A stretch of 64,000 bases of DNA from Pseudomonas thivervalensis (lineage in GTDB: Bacteria > Pseudomonadota > Gammaproteobacteria > Pseudomonadales > Pseudomonadaceae): NCBI RefSeq assembly GCF_001269655.1, contig NZ_LHVE01000007.1, positions 248,001 through 312,000 on the forward strand. Direction: 5' to 3'. Positions 30,841-40,193 of the stretch are shown one piece after another. The translations under genes and the position numbers were made by a program. How positions within the stretch are numbered: the stretch's first letter is position 1; each line of letters begins with the position of its first letter. The notes under the pieces are model-generated. The model was not told the origin of the DNA, made no database searches, and was given only the letters and a program-made list of their open reading frames with translations.

Positions 30841-33076
30841 TGTCACTTCGCTGCAACCTGCTGCCCCTATGATCGGTCGCCTGGTGGTGGTCGGCCTGGG
30901 GTTGATCGGCGGTTCGTTTGCCAAGGGTTTGCGTGAAAGCGGCCTGTGCCGCGAGGTGGTCGGTGTCGACCTGGATCCGCAGTCGCGCAGGCTGGCCGTG
31001 GAGCTGGGCGTGGTCGATCGCTGCGAGGATGACCTGGCGATCGCTTGCCAGGGCGCCGATGTGATCCAGCTGGCGGTGCCGATCCTGGCCATGGAAAAGC
31101 TGCTGGCACGCCTGGCCAACATGGACCTGGGGCAAGCGATCCTGACCGACGTCGGCAGTGCCAAGGGCAACGTCGTGCGCGCCGCCACCGAGGCTTTCGG
31201 CGGGATGCCGGCGCGTTTCGTGCCCGGTCATCCGATTGCCGGTTCCGAGCAGAGCGGGGTGGAAGCCTCCAACGCCGAACTGTTTCGTCGTCACAAAGTG
31301 ATCCTCACGCCGCTCGACCAGACGGATCCAGCTGCGCTGAAGGTGGTGGACCGTTTGTGGCGCGAGCTGGGCGCCGACGTCGAGCACATGCAGGTCGAGC
31401 GACACGATGAAGTACTGGCGGCCACCAGCCATTTGCCGCACCTGTTGGCGTTCGGCCTGGTGGATTCATTGGCCAAACGCAATGAAAATCTTGAGATCTT
31501 CCGTTACGCTGCCGGCGGTTTCCGCGATTTCACGAGAATCGCCGGAAGCGACCCGGTCATGTGGCACGACATCTTCCTCGCCAACCGCGAAGCTGTCCTG
31601 CGCACACTCGATACATTTCGCAGCGACCTCGACGCCTTGCGCGACGCGGTCGATGCAGGGGACGGGCACCAATTGCTGGGCGTTTTCACACGCGCCAGGG
31701 TGGCCCGCGAGCATTTCAGTAAAATCCTGGCCCGTCGGGCCTATGTGGACGCTATGAACTCCAACGATCTGATTTTCCTGGCACAACCTGGTGGCTCCCT
31801 GAGTGGGCGTATTCGTGTACCGGGCGATAAATCGATTTCCCACCGTTCGATCATGCTCGGCTCCCTGGCCGAAGGCGTGACCGAGGTGGAAGGTTTCCTC
31901 GAAGGTGAAGACGCCCTGGCGACGCTGCAAGCGTTTCGCGACATGGGGGTGGTCATCGAAGGTCCGCACCACGGCCGCGTAACCATTCACGGTGTCGGCC
32001 TGCACGGGCTCAAACCGGCCCCCGGGCCGATCTACCTCGGCAACTCCGGGACCTCGATGCGCCTGTTGTCCGGCCTGCTGGCTGCGCAGGACTTTGACAG
32101 CACCCTGACCGGCGACGCCTCGTTGTCCAAGCGCCCGATGAATCGCGTCGCCAACCCGTTGCGGGAAATGGGCGCAGTCATCGAGACGGCCGCTGACGGT
32201 CGTCCACCCATGGTCATTCGCGGTGGCAACAAGCTCAAGGGCCTGACTTACACCATGCCAATGGCGAGCGCCCAAGTGAAGTCCTGCCTGCTGCTGGCCG
32301 GTCTCTACGCCGAAGGCAAGACCACCGTCACCGAGCCGGCCCCGACTCGCGACCATACCGAACGCATGCTGCGTGGCTTCGGCTACCCGGTCACGGTGAA
32401 TGGCGCCACGGCGTCCGTCGAGTCTGGTAGCAAGCTGGCCGCGACCCACATCGAAGTGCCGGGCGATATCTCGTCGTCGGCGTTCTTTCTGGTGGCCGCC
32501 TCGATCGCCGAAGGCTCCGACCTGGTGCTCGAACACGTCGGCATCAACCCGACCCGTACCGGTGTGATCGACATCCTGCGTCTGATGGGCGCTGACATTA
32601 CACTGGAAAACCAGCGTGAAGTGGGCGGCGAACCGGTGGCGGACTTGCGCGTACGAGCGGCTAAACTCAAGGGTATCGAGATTCCGGAGGCGCTGGTTCC
32701 GCTGGCCATCGACGAGTTCCCGGTGCTGTTCGTGGCGGCCGCCTGCGCAGAAGGCCGCACCGTGCTGACGGGCGCCGAGGAACTGCGGGTCAAGGAGTCG
32801 GATCGCATTCAGGTGATGGCTGACGGTTTGCTCGCCCTGGGCGTCAAATGCCAGCCAACCCCGGATGGCATCATCATCGACGGCGGCCAGATCGGCGGCG
32901 GCGAAGTCCATGGTCATGGCGATCACCGCATTGCCATGGCCTTCAGTGTTGCGTCTTTGCGCGCCAGCGCGCCCATTCGCATCCATGATTGCGCCAACGT
33001 CGCGACGTCGTTCCCGAACTTCCTGGCGCTATGCGCACAGGTTGGTATCCGAGTAGCACAAGAGGCACAGTCGTGA
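30833..33076 (+). CDS. tyrA-aroA: Fused prephenate dehydrogenase / EPSP synthase
   Basis: One 747-residue protein joins a TyrA domain (residues ~13-300; [15 protein letters not shown], then [12 protein letters not shown]) to a complete AroA domain (about 310-747; [23 protein letters not shown] and the C-terminal GDHRIAMAF). TyrA oxidises prephenate or arogenate; AroA makes 5-enolpyruvylshikimate-3-phosphate. This fusion is characteristic of pseudomonads. Translation probably starts at GTG 30833, overlapping hisC; an ATG at 30869 is possible. It ends in a GTGA overlap with cmk. Confidence 0.95.
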   Translation: MVDVTSLQPAAPMIGRLVVVGLGLIGGSFAKGLRESGLCREVVGVDLDPQSRRLAVELGVVDRCEDDLAIACQGADVIQLAVPILAMEKLLARLANMDLGQAILTDVGSAKGNVVRAATEAFGGMPARFVPGHPIAGSEQSGVEASNAELFRRHKVILTPLDQTDPAALKVVDRLWRELGADVEHMQVERHDEVLAATSHLPHLLAFGLVDSLAKRNENLEIFRYAAGGFRDFTRIAGSDPVMWHDIFLANREAVLRTLDTFRSDLDALRDAVDAGDGHQLLGVFTRARVAREHFSKILARRAYVDAMNSNDLIFLAQPGGSLSGRIRVPGDKSISHRSIMLGSLAEGVTEVEGFLEGEDALATLQAFRDMGVVIEGPHHGRVTIHGVGLHGLKPAPGPIYLGNSGTSMRLLSGLLAAQDFDSTLTGDASLSKRPMNRVANPLREMGAVIETAADGRPPMVIRGGNKLKGLTYTMPMASAQVKSCLLLAGLYAEGKTTVTEPAPTRDHTERMLRGFGYPVTVNGATASVESGSKLAATHIEVPGDISSSAFFLVAASIAEGSDLVLEHVGINPTRTGVIDILRLMGADITLENQREVGGEPVADLRVRAAKLKGIEIPEALVPLAIDEFPVLFVAAACAEGRTVLTGAEELRVKESDRIQVMADGLLALGVKCQPTPDGIIIDGGQIGGGEVHGHGDHRIAMAFSVASLRASAPIRIHDCANVATSFPNFLALCAQVGIRVAQEAQS

Positions 33077-33762
33077 ACATCAAGGCACCGGTCATCACTA
33101 TCGATGGCCCAAGCGGCTCGGGAAAGGGCACCGTCGCCGGGATCCTGGCCAGGCAACTGGGCTGGAACCTGCTCGATTCGGGTGCCTTGTACCGTCTGCT
33201 GGCGTTCGCCGCCGGCAATCATGGCGTCGACCTGACCAACGAAGAACTGCTCAAGGCACTGGCTGCTCACCTGGACGTGCAATTCATTGCGGCGACCGAC
33301 GGTCAGCTCCAGCGCATCATTCTGGAAGGCGATGAAGTCAGCGATGTCATCCGTACCGAAAGCGTAGGCGCCGGGGCCTCCCAGGTCGCCGCGCTGCCGG
33401 CGGTACGCGAAGCCTTGCTGCAGCGTCAGCGCGCATTCCAGGAACCGCCGGGGCTGGTGGCTGACGGCCGCGACATGGGCACGGTGGTTTTCCCCGACGC
33501 GCCGCTGAAGATTTTCCTCACCGCCAGCGCCGAGGAACGGGCGCGTCGCCGATATTTGCAGTTGAAGGGCAAAGGCGAGGATGTTAGTCTGTCGAGTCTG
33601 CTAGATGAGATCCGTGCGCGCGACGAGCGTGACACCCAGCGCGCAGTAGCCCCGCTAAAGCCGGCGGCCGATGCGATACAGCTGGACTCCACGGAGTTGT
33701 CCATCGATCAGGTGTTGCAACGCATCATGAGCGAGATCGCCATTCGCGATATCGCCGGGTGA
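33073..33762 (+). CDS. cmk: Cytidylate kinase
   Basis: Cmk phosphorylates CMP and dCMP. The 229-residue product has the P-loop GPSGSGKGT, the NMP-binding segment LDSGALYR and the [12 protein letters not shown] motif. It starts at GTG 33073 within the tyrA-aroA stop (GTGA overlap) and is followed by rpsA, the usual cmk-rpsA pair. Confidence 0.96.
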   Translation: MNIKAPVITIDGPSGSGKGTVAGILARQLGWNLLDSGALYRLLAFAAGNHGVDLTNEELLKALAAHLDVQFIAATDGQLQRIILEGDEVSDVIRTESVGAGASQVAALPAVREALLQRQRAFQEPPGLVADGRDMGTVVFPDAPLKIFLTASAEERARRRYLQLKGKGEDVSLSSLLDEIRARDERDTQRAVAPLKPAADAIQLDSTELSIDQVLQRIMSEIAIRDIAG

Positions 33763-33823
33763 CCAGGAAGCTCCGCAGGGGACCAGTCATAGTCCTGTAG
33801 TGCTTCTTTTATATGAAACTAAC

Positions 33824-33864
33824 CCACACCGTCTGGGGTGTGGAGATGGGCGTTTACTTCGCCC
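33824..33864 (+). promoter_or_regulatory. Twin-hairpin leader of rpsA
   Basis: Two adjacent stem-loops, CCACACC/GGTGTGG (33824-33843) and GGGCG/CGCCC (33848-33864), lie directly before the AGGAA ribosome-binding site of rpsA. A structured S1 mRNA leader used for autogenous control is known in gammaproteobacteria; that this one has that role is inference. Confidence 0.55.
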
Positions 33865-33882
33865 TAATCAACAGGAATTAAA

Positions 33883-35574
33883 ATGAGCGAAAGCTTTGCG
33901 GAACTCTTTGAAGAAAGCTTGAAAACCCTGAACCTTCAGGCAGGCTCCATCATCACCGGCGTTATCGTTGATATCGATTACCAGGCTCGCTGGGTAACCG
34001 TTCACGCTGGTCTGAAGTCTGAAGCGCTGATCCCGCTTGAGCAGTTCTACAACGACGCTGGCGAACTGAACATCAACGTAGGTGACGAAGTTCACGTTGC
34101 GTTGGATTCGGTTGAAGATGGCTTCGGTGAAACCAAGCTGTCCCGTGAAAAAGCCAAGCGTGCCGAGTGCTGGATCGTTCTGGAAGCGGCCTTCGCAGCT
34201 GAGGAAGTGGTCAAGGGCGTTATCAACGGTAAGGTTAAAGGCGGCTTCACTGTCGACGTTAACGGCATCCGTGCGTTCCTGCCAGGTTCCCTGGTTGACG
34301 TCCGTCCAGTGCGCGACACCACGCACCTGGAAGGCAAAGAGCTGGAATTCAAGGTCATCAAGCTGGACCAGAAGCGCAACAACGTTGTCGTTTCCCGTCG
34401 CAGTGTCCTGGAAGCCGAGAACTCCGCCGAGCGTGAAGCTCTGCTGGAATCGCTGCAGGAAGGCCAGCAGGTCAAGGGTATCGTCAAGAACCTCACCGAT
34501 TACGGCGCATTCGTCGATCTGGGTGGCGTCGATGGCCTGCTGCACATCACCGACATGGCCTGGAAGCGTATCAAGCATCCTTCGGAAATCGTCAACGTTG
34601 GCGACGAGATCGATGTCAAGGTTCTGAAGTACGATCGCGAGCGCAATCGTGTTTCCCTGGGCCTCAAGCAACTGGGTGAAGATCCATGGGTCGCTATCAA
34701 AGCCCGTTACCCAGAAGGCACCCGCGTTACCGCTCGTGTTACCAACCTCACCGACTACGGCTGCTTCGCTGAGCTGGAAGAAGGCGTTGAAGGCCTGGTA
34801 CACGTTTCCGAAATGGACTGGACCAACAAGAACATCCACCCTTCGAAAGTCGTACAAGTCGGCGACGAAGTGGAAGTCATGGTTCTGGACATCGACGAAG
34901 AGCGTCGTCGTATCTCCCTCGGCATCAAGCAGTGCAAGTCCAACCCATGGGAAGACTTCTCTGGCCAGTTCAACAAGGGCGATAAAATCTCCGGCACCAT
35001 CAAGTCGATCACCGATTTCGGTATCTTCATTGGTCTGGACGGCGGCATCGACGGTCTGGTTCACCTGTCCGACATCTCCTGGAACGAAGTGGGCGAAGAA
35101 GCCGTACGCCGTTTCAAGAAGGGCGACGAGCTGGACACCGTTATCCTGTCGGTTGACCCAGAGCGCGAGCGTATCTCCCTGGGTATCAAGCAACTGGAAA
35201 GCGATCCGTTCTCCGAGTACGTTCAAGAGAACGACAAAGGCGCAATCGTTAAGGGCATCGTGAAAGAAGTTGACGCCAAAGGCGCCATCATCACTCTGGC
35301 CGACGATATCGAAGCGACTCTGAAAGCCTCCGAAATCAGCCGTGACCGCGTTGAAGACGCGCGCAACGTTCTGAAAGAAGGCGAAGAAGTAGAAGCCAAG
35401 ATCATCAGCGTTGACCGCAAGAGCCGCGTAATCCAGCTCTCCATCAAGTCGAAAGACGATGCTGAAGAGAAAGAAGCAATCCAGAGCCTGCGCGACAAGC
35501 CAGCCGCTGACATTGCTGCTGGTCCTACCACTCTGGGCGACCTGCTGCGTGCACAGATGGAAAAACAGAACTGA
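33883..35574 (+). CDS. rpsA: 30S ribosomal protein S1
   Basis: The 563-residue product has six S1 RNA-binding repeats, of which repeats 3-6 show the consensus (for example [17 protein letters not shown] and [18 protein letters not shown]). It binds mRNA at the 30S platform and unwinds initiation regions. The length matches Pseudomonas S1. AGGAA precedes the ATG at 33883, and codon use is strongly biased, as in highly expressed genes. Confidence 0.98.
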   Translation: MSESFAELFEESLKTLNLQAGSIITGVIVDIDYQARWVTVHAGLKSEALIPLEQFYNDAGELNINVGDEVHVALDSVEDGFGETKLSREKAKRAECWIVLEAAFAAEEVVKGVINGKVKGGFTVDVNGIRAFLPGSLVDVRPVRDTTHLEGKELEFKVIKLDQKRNNVVVSRRSVLEAENSAEREALLESLQEGQQVKGIVKNLTDYGAFVDLGGVDGLLHITDMAWKRIKHPSEIVNVGDEIDVKVLKYDRERNRVSLGLKQLGEDPWVAIKARYPEGTRVTARVTNLTDYGCFAELEEGVEGLVHVSEMDWTNKNIHPSKVVQVGDEVEVMVLDIDEERRRISLGIKQCKSNPWEDFSGQFNKGDKISGTIKSITDFGIFIGLDGGIDGLVHLSDISWNEVGEEAVRRFKKGDELDTVILSVDPERERISLGIKQLESDPFSEYVQENDKGAIVKGIVKEVDAKGAIITLADDIEATLKASEISRDRVEDARNVLKEGEEVEAKIISVDRKSRVIQLSIKSKDDAEEKEAIQSLRDKPAADIAAGPTTLGDLLRAQMEKQN

Positions 35575-35588
35575 GTTCTGTCAGACCA

Positions 35589-35620
35589 TAAAAAAGGGCG
35601 ACTTCGGTCGCCCTTTTTTG
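35589..35620 (+). terminator. rpsA terminator
   Basis: The perfect stem AAGGGCGAC-TTCG-GTCGCCCTT ends in a T6 run and is preceded by A residues, 14 bases after the rpsA stop. This is a strong intrinsic terminator, possibly bidirectional. Confidence 0.93.
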
Positions 35621-35775
35621 TGGGTGCGATTCGGGAAAGCCAGACTTTACTCGTTCTAGGTGCGCTGTCTGGTCTCGCTGTGAAACCAATCTTGCAGCCT
35701 AGCTGTCTCTTTCTTTAAGCGGATCAACCATCTATCAAGGTTGGACCACAGATGTCCTGGTTTTCTTGGGGCGAT

Positions 35776-35800
35776 GTGGGAGCGAGCTTGCTCGCGATAG
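35776..35800 (+). repeat. Single REP element (GTGGGAGCGAGC family)
   Basis: One unit, GTGGGAGCGAGCTTGCTCGC followed by GATAG, without an inverted partner nearby. The remaining sequence between the rpsA terminator and the lipoprotein gene shows no gene. Confidence 0.8.
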
Positions 35801-35849
35801 CGTCAGATCAGGCGCCACCCAGCCGAGTGATGGATATTTAAGGAGATGA

Positions 35850-36128
35850 ATGAGCAGACTCATCCTGATATTCGCAATATTGGCATTGGCAGGTTGCACC
35901 ACAAGCGCCAAGACTCACGCAGTGCATGGCGTTAGCGGTATTGAGGTCGACTGCTCAGGGTTGGGCTCTGGCTGGGAGAAGTGCCATAAGAGAGCGGCAA
36001 GAGAGTGCAAGGGTGCCGACTACAAAGTCATTACCCGATCCGACGATGCCAAGGATAACGATCAATACCCCTTTGGTTTTAATCCGGCTGGCTATCTGAC
36101 TCGCACGATGCTGGTCATCTGTCGATAG
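35850..36128 (+). CDS. Small lipoprotein of unknown function
   Basis: A 92-residue protein with a short signal sequence and a lipobox (LAGC, cysteine at residue 16), so a lipid-anchored envelope protein is expected. The mature part has three further cysteines (DCSGLG, KCHKRA, ECKG) plus one near the end (VICR), so disulphides are possible. An excellent TAAGGAGATGA ribosome-binding site precedes the ATG. It is a small conserved Pseudomonas-type lipoprotein whose role I cannot name. Confidence 0.8.
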   Translation: MSRLILIFAILALAGCTTSAKTHAVHGVSGIEVDCSGLGSGWEKCHKRAARECKGADYKVITRSDDAKDNDQYPFGFNPAGYLTRTMLVICR

Positions 36129-36272
36129 TTTAAGAAAGTCTCCCTGCCTGTATGGAAAGAGATGGCTAGGGAGCAAAGAAGAATGTCAATACTTGGGCTG
36201 TTCAAATCACTCCGGTCATGCTAAAACCTTTTCAAGCGATTTTCCTAGCTGCTTGAAAAAGAAGGGAAAAAT

Positions 36273-36569
36273 ATGACGAAGTCGGAGTTGATCGAACGAA
36301 TTGTCACCCATCAAGGGTTGCTCTCATCCAAGGATGTGGAACTGGCCATCAAGACCATGCTTGAACAGATGTCCCAGTGCCTGGCTACGGGCGATCGTAT
36401 TGAAATCCGTGGTTTCGGCAGCTTTTCCCTGCACTATCGCGCCCCGCGGGTCGGTCGTAATCCCAAGACCGGTCAGTCTGTCAGCCTTGATGGTAAATTT
36501 GTTCCTCATTTCAAGCCGGGTAAAGAGCTTAGGGATCGTGTGAACGAGGAGGAGGGGGATGAGCTCTGA
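36273..36569 (+). CDS. ihfB: Integration host factor subunit beta
   Basis: The 98-residue DNA-bending protein has the HU/IHF signature [21 protein letters not shown]. The DNA-intercalating proline lies in the arm, and the subunit-typical N terminus [10 protein letters not shown] is present. It heterodimerises with IhfA. The order rpsA-ihfB leading into the O-antigen locus is the standard Pseudomonas arrangement. Confidence 0.97.
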   Translation: MTKSELIERIVTHQGLLSSKDVELAIKTMLEQMSQCLATGDRIEIRGFGSFSLHYRAPRVGRNPKTGQSVSLDGKFVPHFKPGKELRDRVNEEEGDEL

Positions 36570-36595
36570 CGGAGCGCCAAAACAAAGGAATCCAC

Positions 36596-36820
36596 ATGCG
36601 GAACTTTAAACGCCTCGCCCTTGTTTTACTTGCGCTGCTCGTGGCCTCAGCGATCGTCCTGTTCGTGCTTGAAAACAATCAGCCACTGGCACTGATATTT
36701 CTGGGATGGACAGCTCCGCAGCTTCCTGTTTCGGTTTTCGTGATACTGGCCCTTCTCGTCGGTATGATGCTAGGGCCGTTGCTCGCATGGTTCGTGAGTG
36801 CGCGTCGACGATTGAAATAA
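36596..36820 (+). CDS. lapA: LapA family inner-membrane protein
   Basis: A 74-residue protein with two hydrophobic helices (about residues 6-27 and 40-64) joined by a short loop containing LIFLGWTAPQLPVS, the LapA/DUF1049 pattern. In E. coli LapA works with LapB in lipopolysaccharide assembly and LpxC control; only LapA is seen here. AAAGGAAT precedes the ATG, and it follows ihfB by 26 bases. This is the LapA/YciS family, not the large adhesin of the same name. Confidence 0.85.
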   Translation: MRNFKRLALVLLALLVASAIVLFVLENNQPLALIFLGWTAPQLPVSVFVILALLVGMMLGPLLAWFVSARRRLK

Positions 36821-36827
36821 TGAATGT

Positions 36828-37228
36828 GTGAGCCCGGTAGTCTTGGTAAGGATCACTAGTTTGACTTCACCGACTATCAGCTCTACGGCGGCGGTTGATA
36901 TAACGGTAGAGGCAGGTAATAAAATGGATTGCCGGCCAGGTAGTGAAGCCTTGACGGTGGAAGTCGAGGCGCTGGAGCCCAAGGTCATCTGATGATGCAT
37001 TTATATCAGATCTGCGATCACTGCAGATGCGATACAACTTCTACCGTAAGTTGAAGTCGACTCTGGGAGTGTTCCTGTACAGCGGCAGGATGGCAGCCCT
37101 GAGGTGCCAGAAGGCCCGATCAAGCCGAATAAAGGGCTGACTTGTTCCTGGGCGCTGTTGTCGGCCTGATTCTTGGAAGGTTCATTGCCTTGATTCGCTT
37201 TTTTAAGGCGGCATCAGTAATAGCTTGA
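36828..37228 (+). pseudogene. wzz: Decayed Wzz chain-length determinant (C-terminal half)
   Basis: Reading across frames recovers a Wzz-like C terminus. GSEALTVEVEALEPK in one frame (ending about 36983) continues as SSDDAFISDLRSLQMRY in the next frame. PEVPEGPIKPNKGL follows (37098-37139), then LFLGAVVGLILGRFIALIRFF in the third frame, ending at the stop 37226-37228. The PIKP motif followed by a glycine-rich membrane helix is diagnostic of Wzz. At least three frameshifts are needed, and the N-terminal membrane helix is gone, so this is a dead remnant of the O-antigen chain-length regulator normally encoded here. Confidence 0.85.
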
Positions 37229-37342
37229 AAAAGTCGTTTACCTGAGGAGTCCATTGTCGTTGAGATATTCTGCGACGACGGCTATTTCGGAATATATAGT
37301 GACAGGCTTGTCATCAGTTCTCACCTCTACGATAGTGGCCAG

Positions 37343-37600
37343 ATGCTTTCAGTGGCTGATGGCTATGCAGGTGATTTCCCTATCGTCCCATTTGATTTGT
37401 TGCTAAATACTGCCTGGATTGCGTCGTTCAATGGCGGGCCAGCGCGTATGTCTGAAAAAACCATTTTGCCCAATGGCTTGGCCTCGCTATCATTGCTGCT
37501 CTTAGCGATTTATGTGTGGGTGAATGGCCGGCGCATAACCGACGCTGGTGGAGTTCTCCTCTGGCTTTCTCTCCGCTCACGCGCCGCAGAAAGGGGTTAG
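37343..37600 (+). CDS. Orphan hypothetical ORF, possibly decayed
   Basis: An 85-codon frame from ATG 37343. The same frame is open back to about 37229, directly after the wzz remnant. The predicted product has one hydrophobic stretch (LASLSLLLLAIYVWV) and a low-complexity arginine-rich end. The ATG lacks a convincing ribosome-binding site, and no family is recognised. It may be the degraded rest of a former O-antigen-locus gene rather than a functional one. Nothing else is recognised from 37601 to 37762. Confidence 0.3.
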   Translation: MLSVADGYAGDFPIVPFDLLLNTAWIASFNGGPARMSEKTILPNGLASLSLLLLAIYVWVNGRRITDAGGVLLWLSLRSRAAERG

Positions 37601-37762
37601 GGTCCCATGCGTTCGATCCAGAGCGCCAAAGAGGGGCGGTATCTTTTAGAGGGTGGCCTCGAGTCAGCGATGACCTGGTGAAGCAATCGCCCCAGTCAGC
37701 CGGATTCAGTAACAGGATTATTCAAGGTCAGGGATGGGCTATGCCGAGGAGGAAATTGCATC

Positions 37763-38053
37763 ATGGAGATCGATGTAATTTGTGTAGCTCTCAATGGAGA
37801 AGAAAGGAGCTATACTTTTGATCAGTTCATTGAATCAACAAAGGCAGTTGAGCTTGCCAAAGAAGCTCAAAATTATGCAGTTGGTCTAGGTTGTTTGAGT
37901 GATCTCCTGTTTCAGGGAAACGATGAATTCTGGGGCGGTAATTTGTCAGATTTAGTTTTTAGCTTTGGACTAGCGCTGCAGCAGAGTCGCCCAGCTAAAG
38001 CTACCAGTGCTAAATTTAAATATTCAACCAGTACTGAGGTGGAAATTGAATAA
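37763..38053 (+). CDS. Small hypothetical protein upstream of legB
   Basis: A 96-residue soluble, acidic protein (MEIDVICVALNGEERSYTF) with no membrane segment or family I recognise. A good GAGGAAAT ribosome-binding site lies 8 bases before the ATG. The legB start (TTG 38046) lies inside its last codons, so the two appear translationally coupled. It is the first intact gene of the low-GC O-antigen block. Confidence 0.6.
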   Translation: MEIDVICVALNGEERSYTFDQFIESTKAVELAKEAQNYAVGLGCLSDLLFQGNDEFWGGNLSDLVFSFGLALQQSRPAKATSAKFKYSTSTEVEIE

Positions 38054-39026
38054 GGTTTTAGTGACGGGCGCCGATGGTTTTATTGGCTCTCACTTGGTTG
38101 AGTTGTTGGTGCAAGAAGGCTACCACGTAAAAGCCTTGTCCCAGTACAATTCGTTTAACTATTGGGGTTGGCTGGAGAACATCAACTGCCTTGGTCAGGT
38201 TGAAGTGGTCAGTGGCGATGTAAGAGATCCGCACTTTTGCAAGCACATAACCAAGGACGTCGATGTGGTTTTTCACCTCGCGGCCTTGATAGCAATCCCC
38301 TATTCGTATGTTGCTCCGGATAGCTATGTAGATACAAACGTAAAAGGGACGTTGAATATCTGCCAGGCAGCCCTGGAAAATAATGTAAAAAGAGTGATTC
38401 ATACGTCTACCAGTGAAGTCTATGGTACGGCCCAATACGTCCCAATCGACGAAAAACATCCTCTACAAGCTCAATCTCCATATAGCGCTTCAAAAATAGG
38501 CGCTGATGCTATGGCGATGAGTTTTTTCAACTCTTTTGATTTGCCGCTGACCATTGCCAGGCCCTTTAATACATACGGTCCTAGGCAGTCGGCCAGAGCC
38601 GTTATTCCAACAATTATCACCCAGATAGCCAGTGGCCAAAAACAAATTAAGTTGGGCGATGTCTCTCCGACGAGGGATTTCAACTACGTAGCCGATACCT
38701 GCCGGGGCTTCTTGCAATTGGCAAGATGCGAAGAGGCAATCGGTGAGGTGGTGAATATCGGTTCGAACTACGAAATATCGGTGAGAGATACACTTAATCT
38801 CATCAAGGAACTCATGAATAGTGATGTTGAGTTTTTGACTGATGATCAACGTATTCGCCCTGGTAAATCGGAAGTTTTTAGATTGTGGTGCGATAACACC
38901 AAAATCAAACGTTTGACGGGTTTTGTGCCTAGTTATTCTATTGCTGAGGGTCTGCAAGCGACAATCGACTGGCTTCTCATTCCCGAAAATTTGGCTAAAT
39001 ATAAAGCTGATATATACAACGTCTGA
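38046..39026 (+). CDS. legB: NAD-dependent 4,6-dehydratase of legionaminic acid synthesis (LegB-like)
   Basis: The 326-residue extended SDR has the Rossmann motif TGADGFIGSHL, the STSEVYG segment and the catalytic YSASKIGAD. LegB dehydrates a nucleotide-GlcNAc (GDP-linked in Campylobacter) to the 4-keto-6-deoxy sugar. The call rests on family plus the downstream legC-G-I-F order. The best start is TTG 38046 (after GAGGTGG), giving MNKVLVTGADG; an upstream ATG at 38007 would add 13 unrelated residues. Composition is A+T-rich compared with the flanks. Confidence 0.85.
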   Translation: MNKVLVTGADGFIGSHLVELLVQEGYHVKALSQYNSFNYWGWLENINCLGQVEVVSGDVRDPHFCKHITKDVDVVFHLAALIAIPYSYVAPDSYVDTNVKGTLNICQAALENNVKRVIHTSTSEVYGTAQYVPIDEKHPLQAQSPYSASKIGADAMAMSFFNSFDLPLTIARPFNTYGPRQSARAVIPTIITQIASGQKQIKLGDVSPTRDFNYVADTCRGFLQLARCEEAIGEVVNIGSNYEISVRDTLNLIKELMNSDVEFLTDDQRIRPGKSEVFRLWCDNTKIKRLTGFVPSYSIAEGLQATIDWLLIPENLAKYKADIYNV

Positions 39027-39035
39027 GGCAGTCTC

Positions 39036-40193
39036 ATGTTCGATTCATTGATTAAATTTGTGCGCGACGAATACGCCACTAATGATTTCATTCCACTTCA
39101 TGCGCCAGTCTTTAACGGACATGAGCGTGATTATGTAGTTGAAACGATTGAATCTACATTTGTGTCGAGCGTGGGGGCTTTTGTTGACCGTTTTGAGAAA
39201 GACTTGGCTGCTTATACTGGCAGCCCCAGGGCTACGGCCACGGTGAACGGTACGGCAGCGCTGCACACGGCGTTGATATTGGCTGATGTGAAGGAAGGTG
39301 ACTTGGTATTGACCCAGGCCTTGACCTTCGTGGCCACATGCAACGCCATTGCCTATTGCGGTGCCATGCCAGTGTTTATTGATGTTGATTTGCATACTCT
39401 GGGTTTTTCCCCTTCGGCGATGAGTGTATGGCTTCAAGAGCACGCCTATTTAGATGATGAAGGTCTTTGCCGTAATAAAGACACTAGTCAAGTCATTCGG
39501 GCCTGTCTGCCTATGCATACTTTTGGGCATCCTGTGGAGATCGACCAGCTGACGAAAGTGTGTAAGCTTTGGAATATTACTCTGGTAGAGGACGCAGCGG
39601 AGTCGCTTGGGAGTTATTACAAAGGGCAACATACTGGTACTTTTGGCTCCTTAGGGGTGCTCAGCTTTAACGGTAATAAAATTATAACCACTGGTGGGGG
39701 GGGTGCCATTCTATCGAATGAACTAATCGGCGTTAAAGCCAAACACCTGACTACGACGGCCAAGCAACCCCACGCTTATGAATATGTGCATGATGCATTG
39801 GGTTTCAATTATAGATTACCAAACCTGAATGCTGCTTTAGGCTGCGCGCAATTAGAGCAACTTGATATGTTCGTTATGGCCAAGCGCGAATTGGCGTCCC
39901 GTTATGCAGCGCTATTGGCTGGCAGTGAGTTGACTTTCTTTACAGAGCCACCTGAGTGTCGTTCAAATTATTGGTTAAATACAGTTATTTGTGACTCGGT
40001 TGAGCGCCGTGATGCTCTTCTTAAAGCGACAAACGATAAGGGTGTGATGACTCGTCCTATCTGGAAGCTCATGTGTCATTTGCCATTGTACAGTCAATGC
40101 ATGAAAGGCGACTTAACTAATTCATTGTGGCTGGAGTCACGAGTAGTAAATTTGCCAAGTAGCGTGTTGCCGGAGTTTCAACGTGGTCGGTAA
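39036..40193 (+). CDS. legC: PLP-dependent sugar aminotransferase (LegC-like)
   Basis: A 385-residue DegT/DnrJ/EryC1 aminotransferase with VNGTAALHTAL, the EDAAESLGS aspartate and the PLP lysine in SFNGNKIITTGGGG. In the legionaminic pathway LegC places the 4-amino group on the 4-keto product of LegB. The N-terminal MFDSLIKFVRD... segment is typical of LegC rather than PseC. GAGG lies before the ATG. It ends 11 bases inside the next gene. Confidence 0.85.
   Translation: MFDSLIKFVRDEYATNDFIPLHAPVFNGHERDYVVETIESTFVSSVGAFVDRFEKDLAAYTGSPRATATVNGTAALHTALILADVKEGDLVLTQALTFVATCNAIAYCGAMPVFIDVDLHTLGFSPSAMSVWLQEHAYLDDEGLCRNKDTSQVIRACLPMHTFGHPVEIDQLTKVCKLWNITLVEDAAESLGSYYKGQHTGTFGSLGVLSFNGNKIITTGGGGAILSNELIGVKAKHLTTTAKQPHAYEYVHDALGFNYRLPNLNAALGCAQLEQLDMFVMAKRELASRYAALLAGSELTFFTEPPECRSNYWLNTVICDSVERRDALLKATNDKGVMTRPIWKLMCHLPLYSQCMKGDLTNSLWLESRVVNLPSSVLPEFQRGR

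Noticed and set aside
36821..37762. Insertion sequence or phage remnant as the cause of the gene-poor stretch
   Set aside because: No transposase frame, terminal inverted repeats or target duplication were seen; most of the stretch is explained by the decayed wzz.
37925..37945. GGCGGTAA resembling the ops/JUMPstart element of O-antigen operons
   Set aside because: Only partly matches GGCGGTAG, lies inside the small ORF before legB, and no longer JUMPstart consensus surrounds it.
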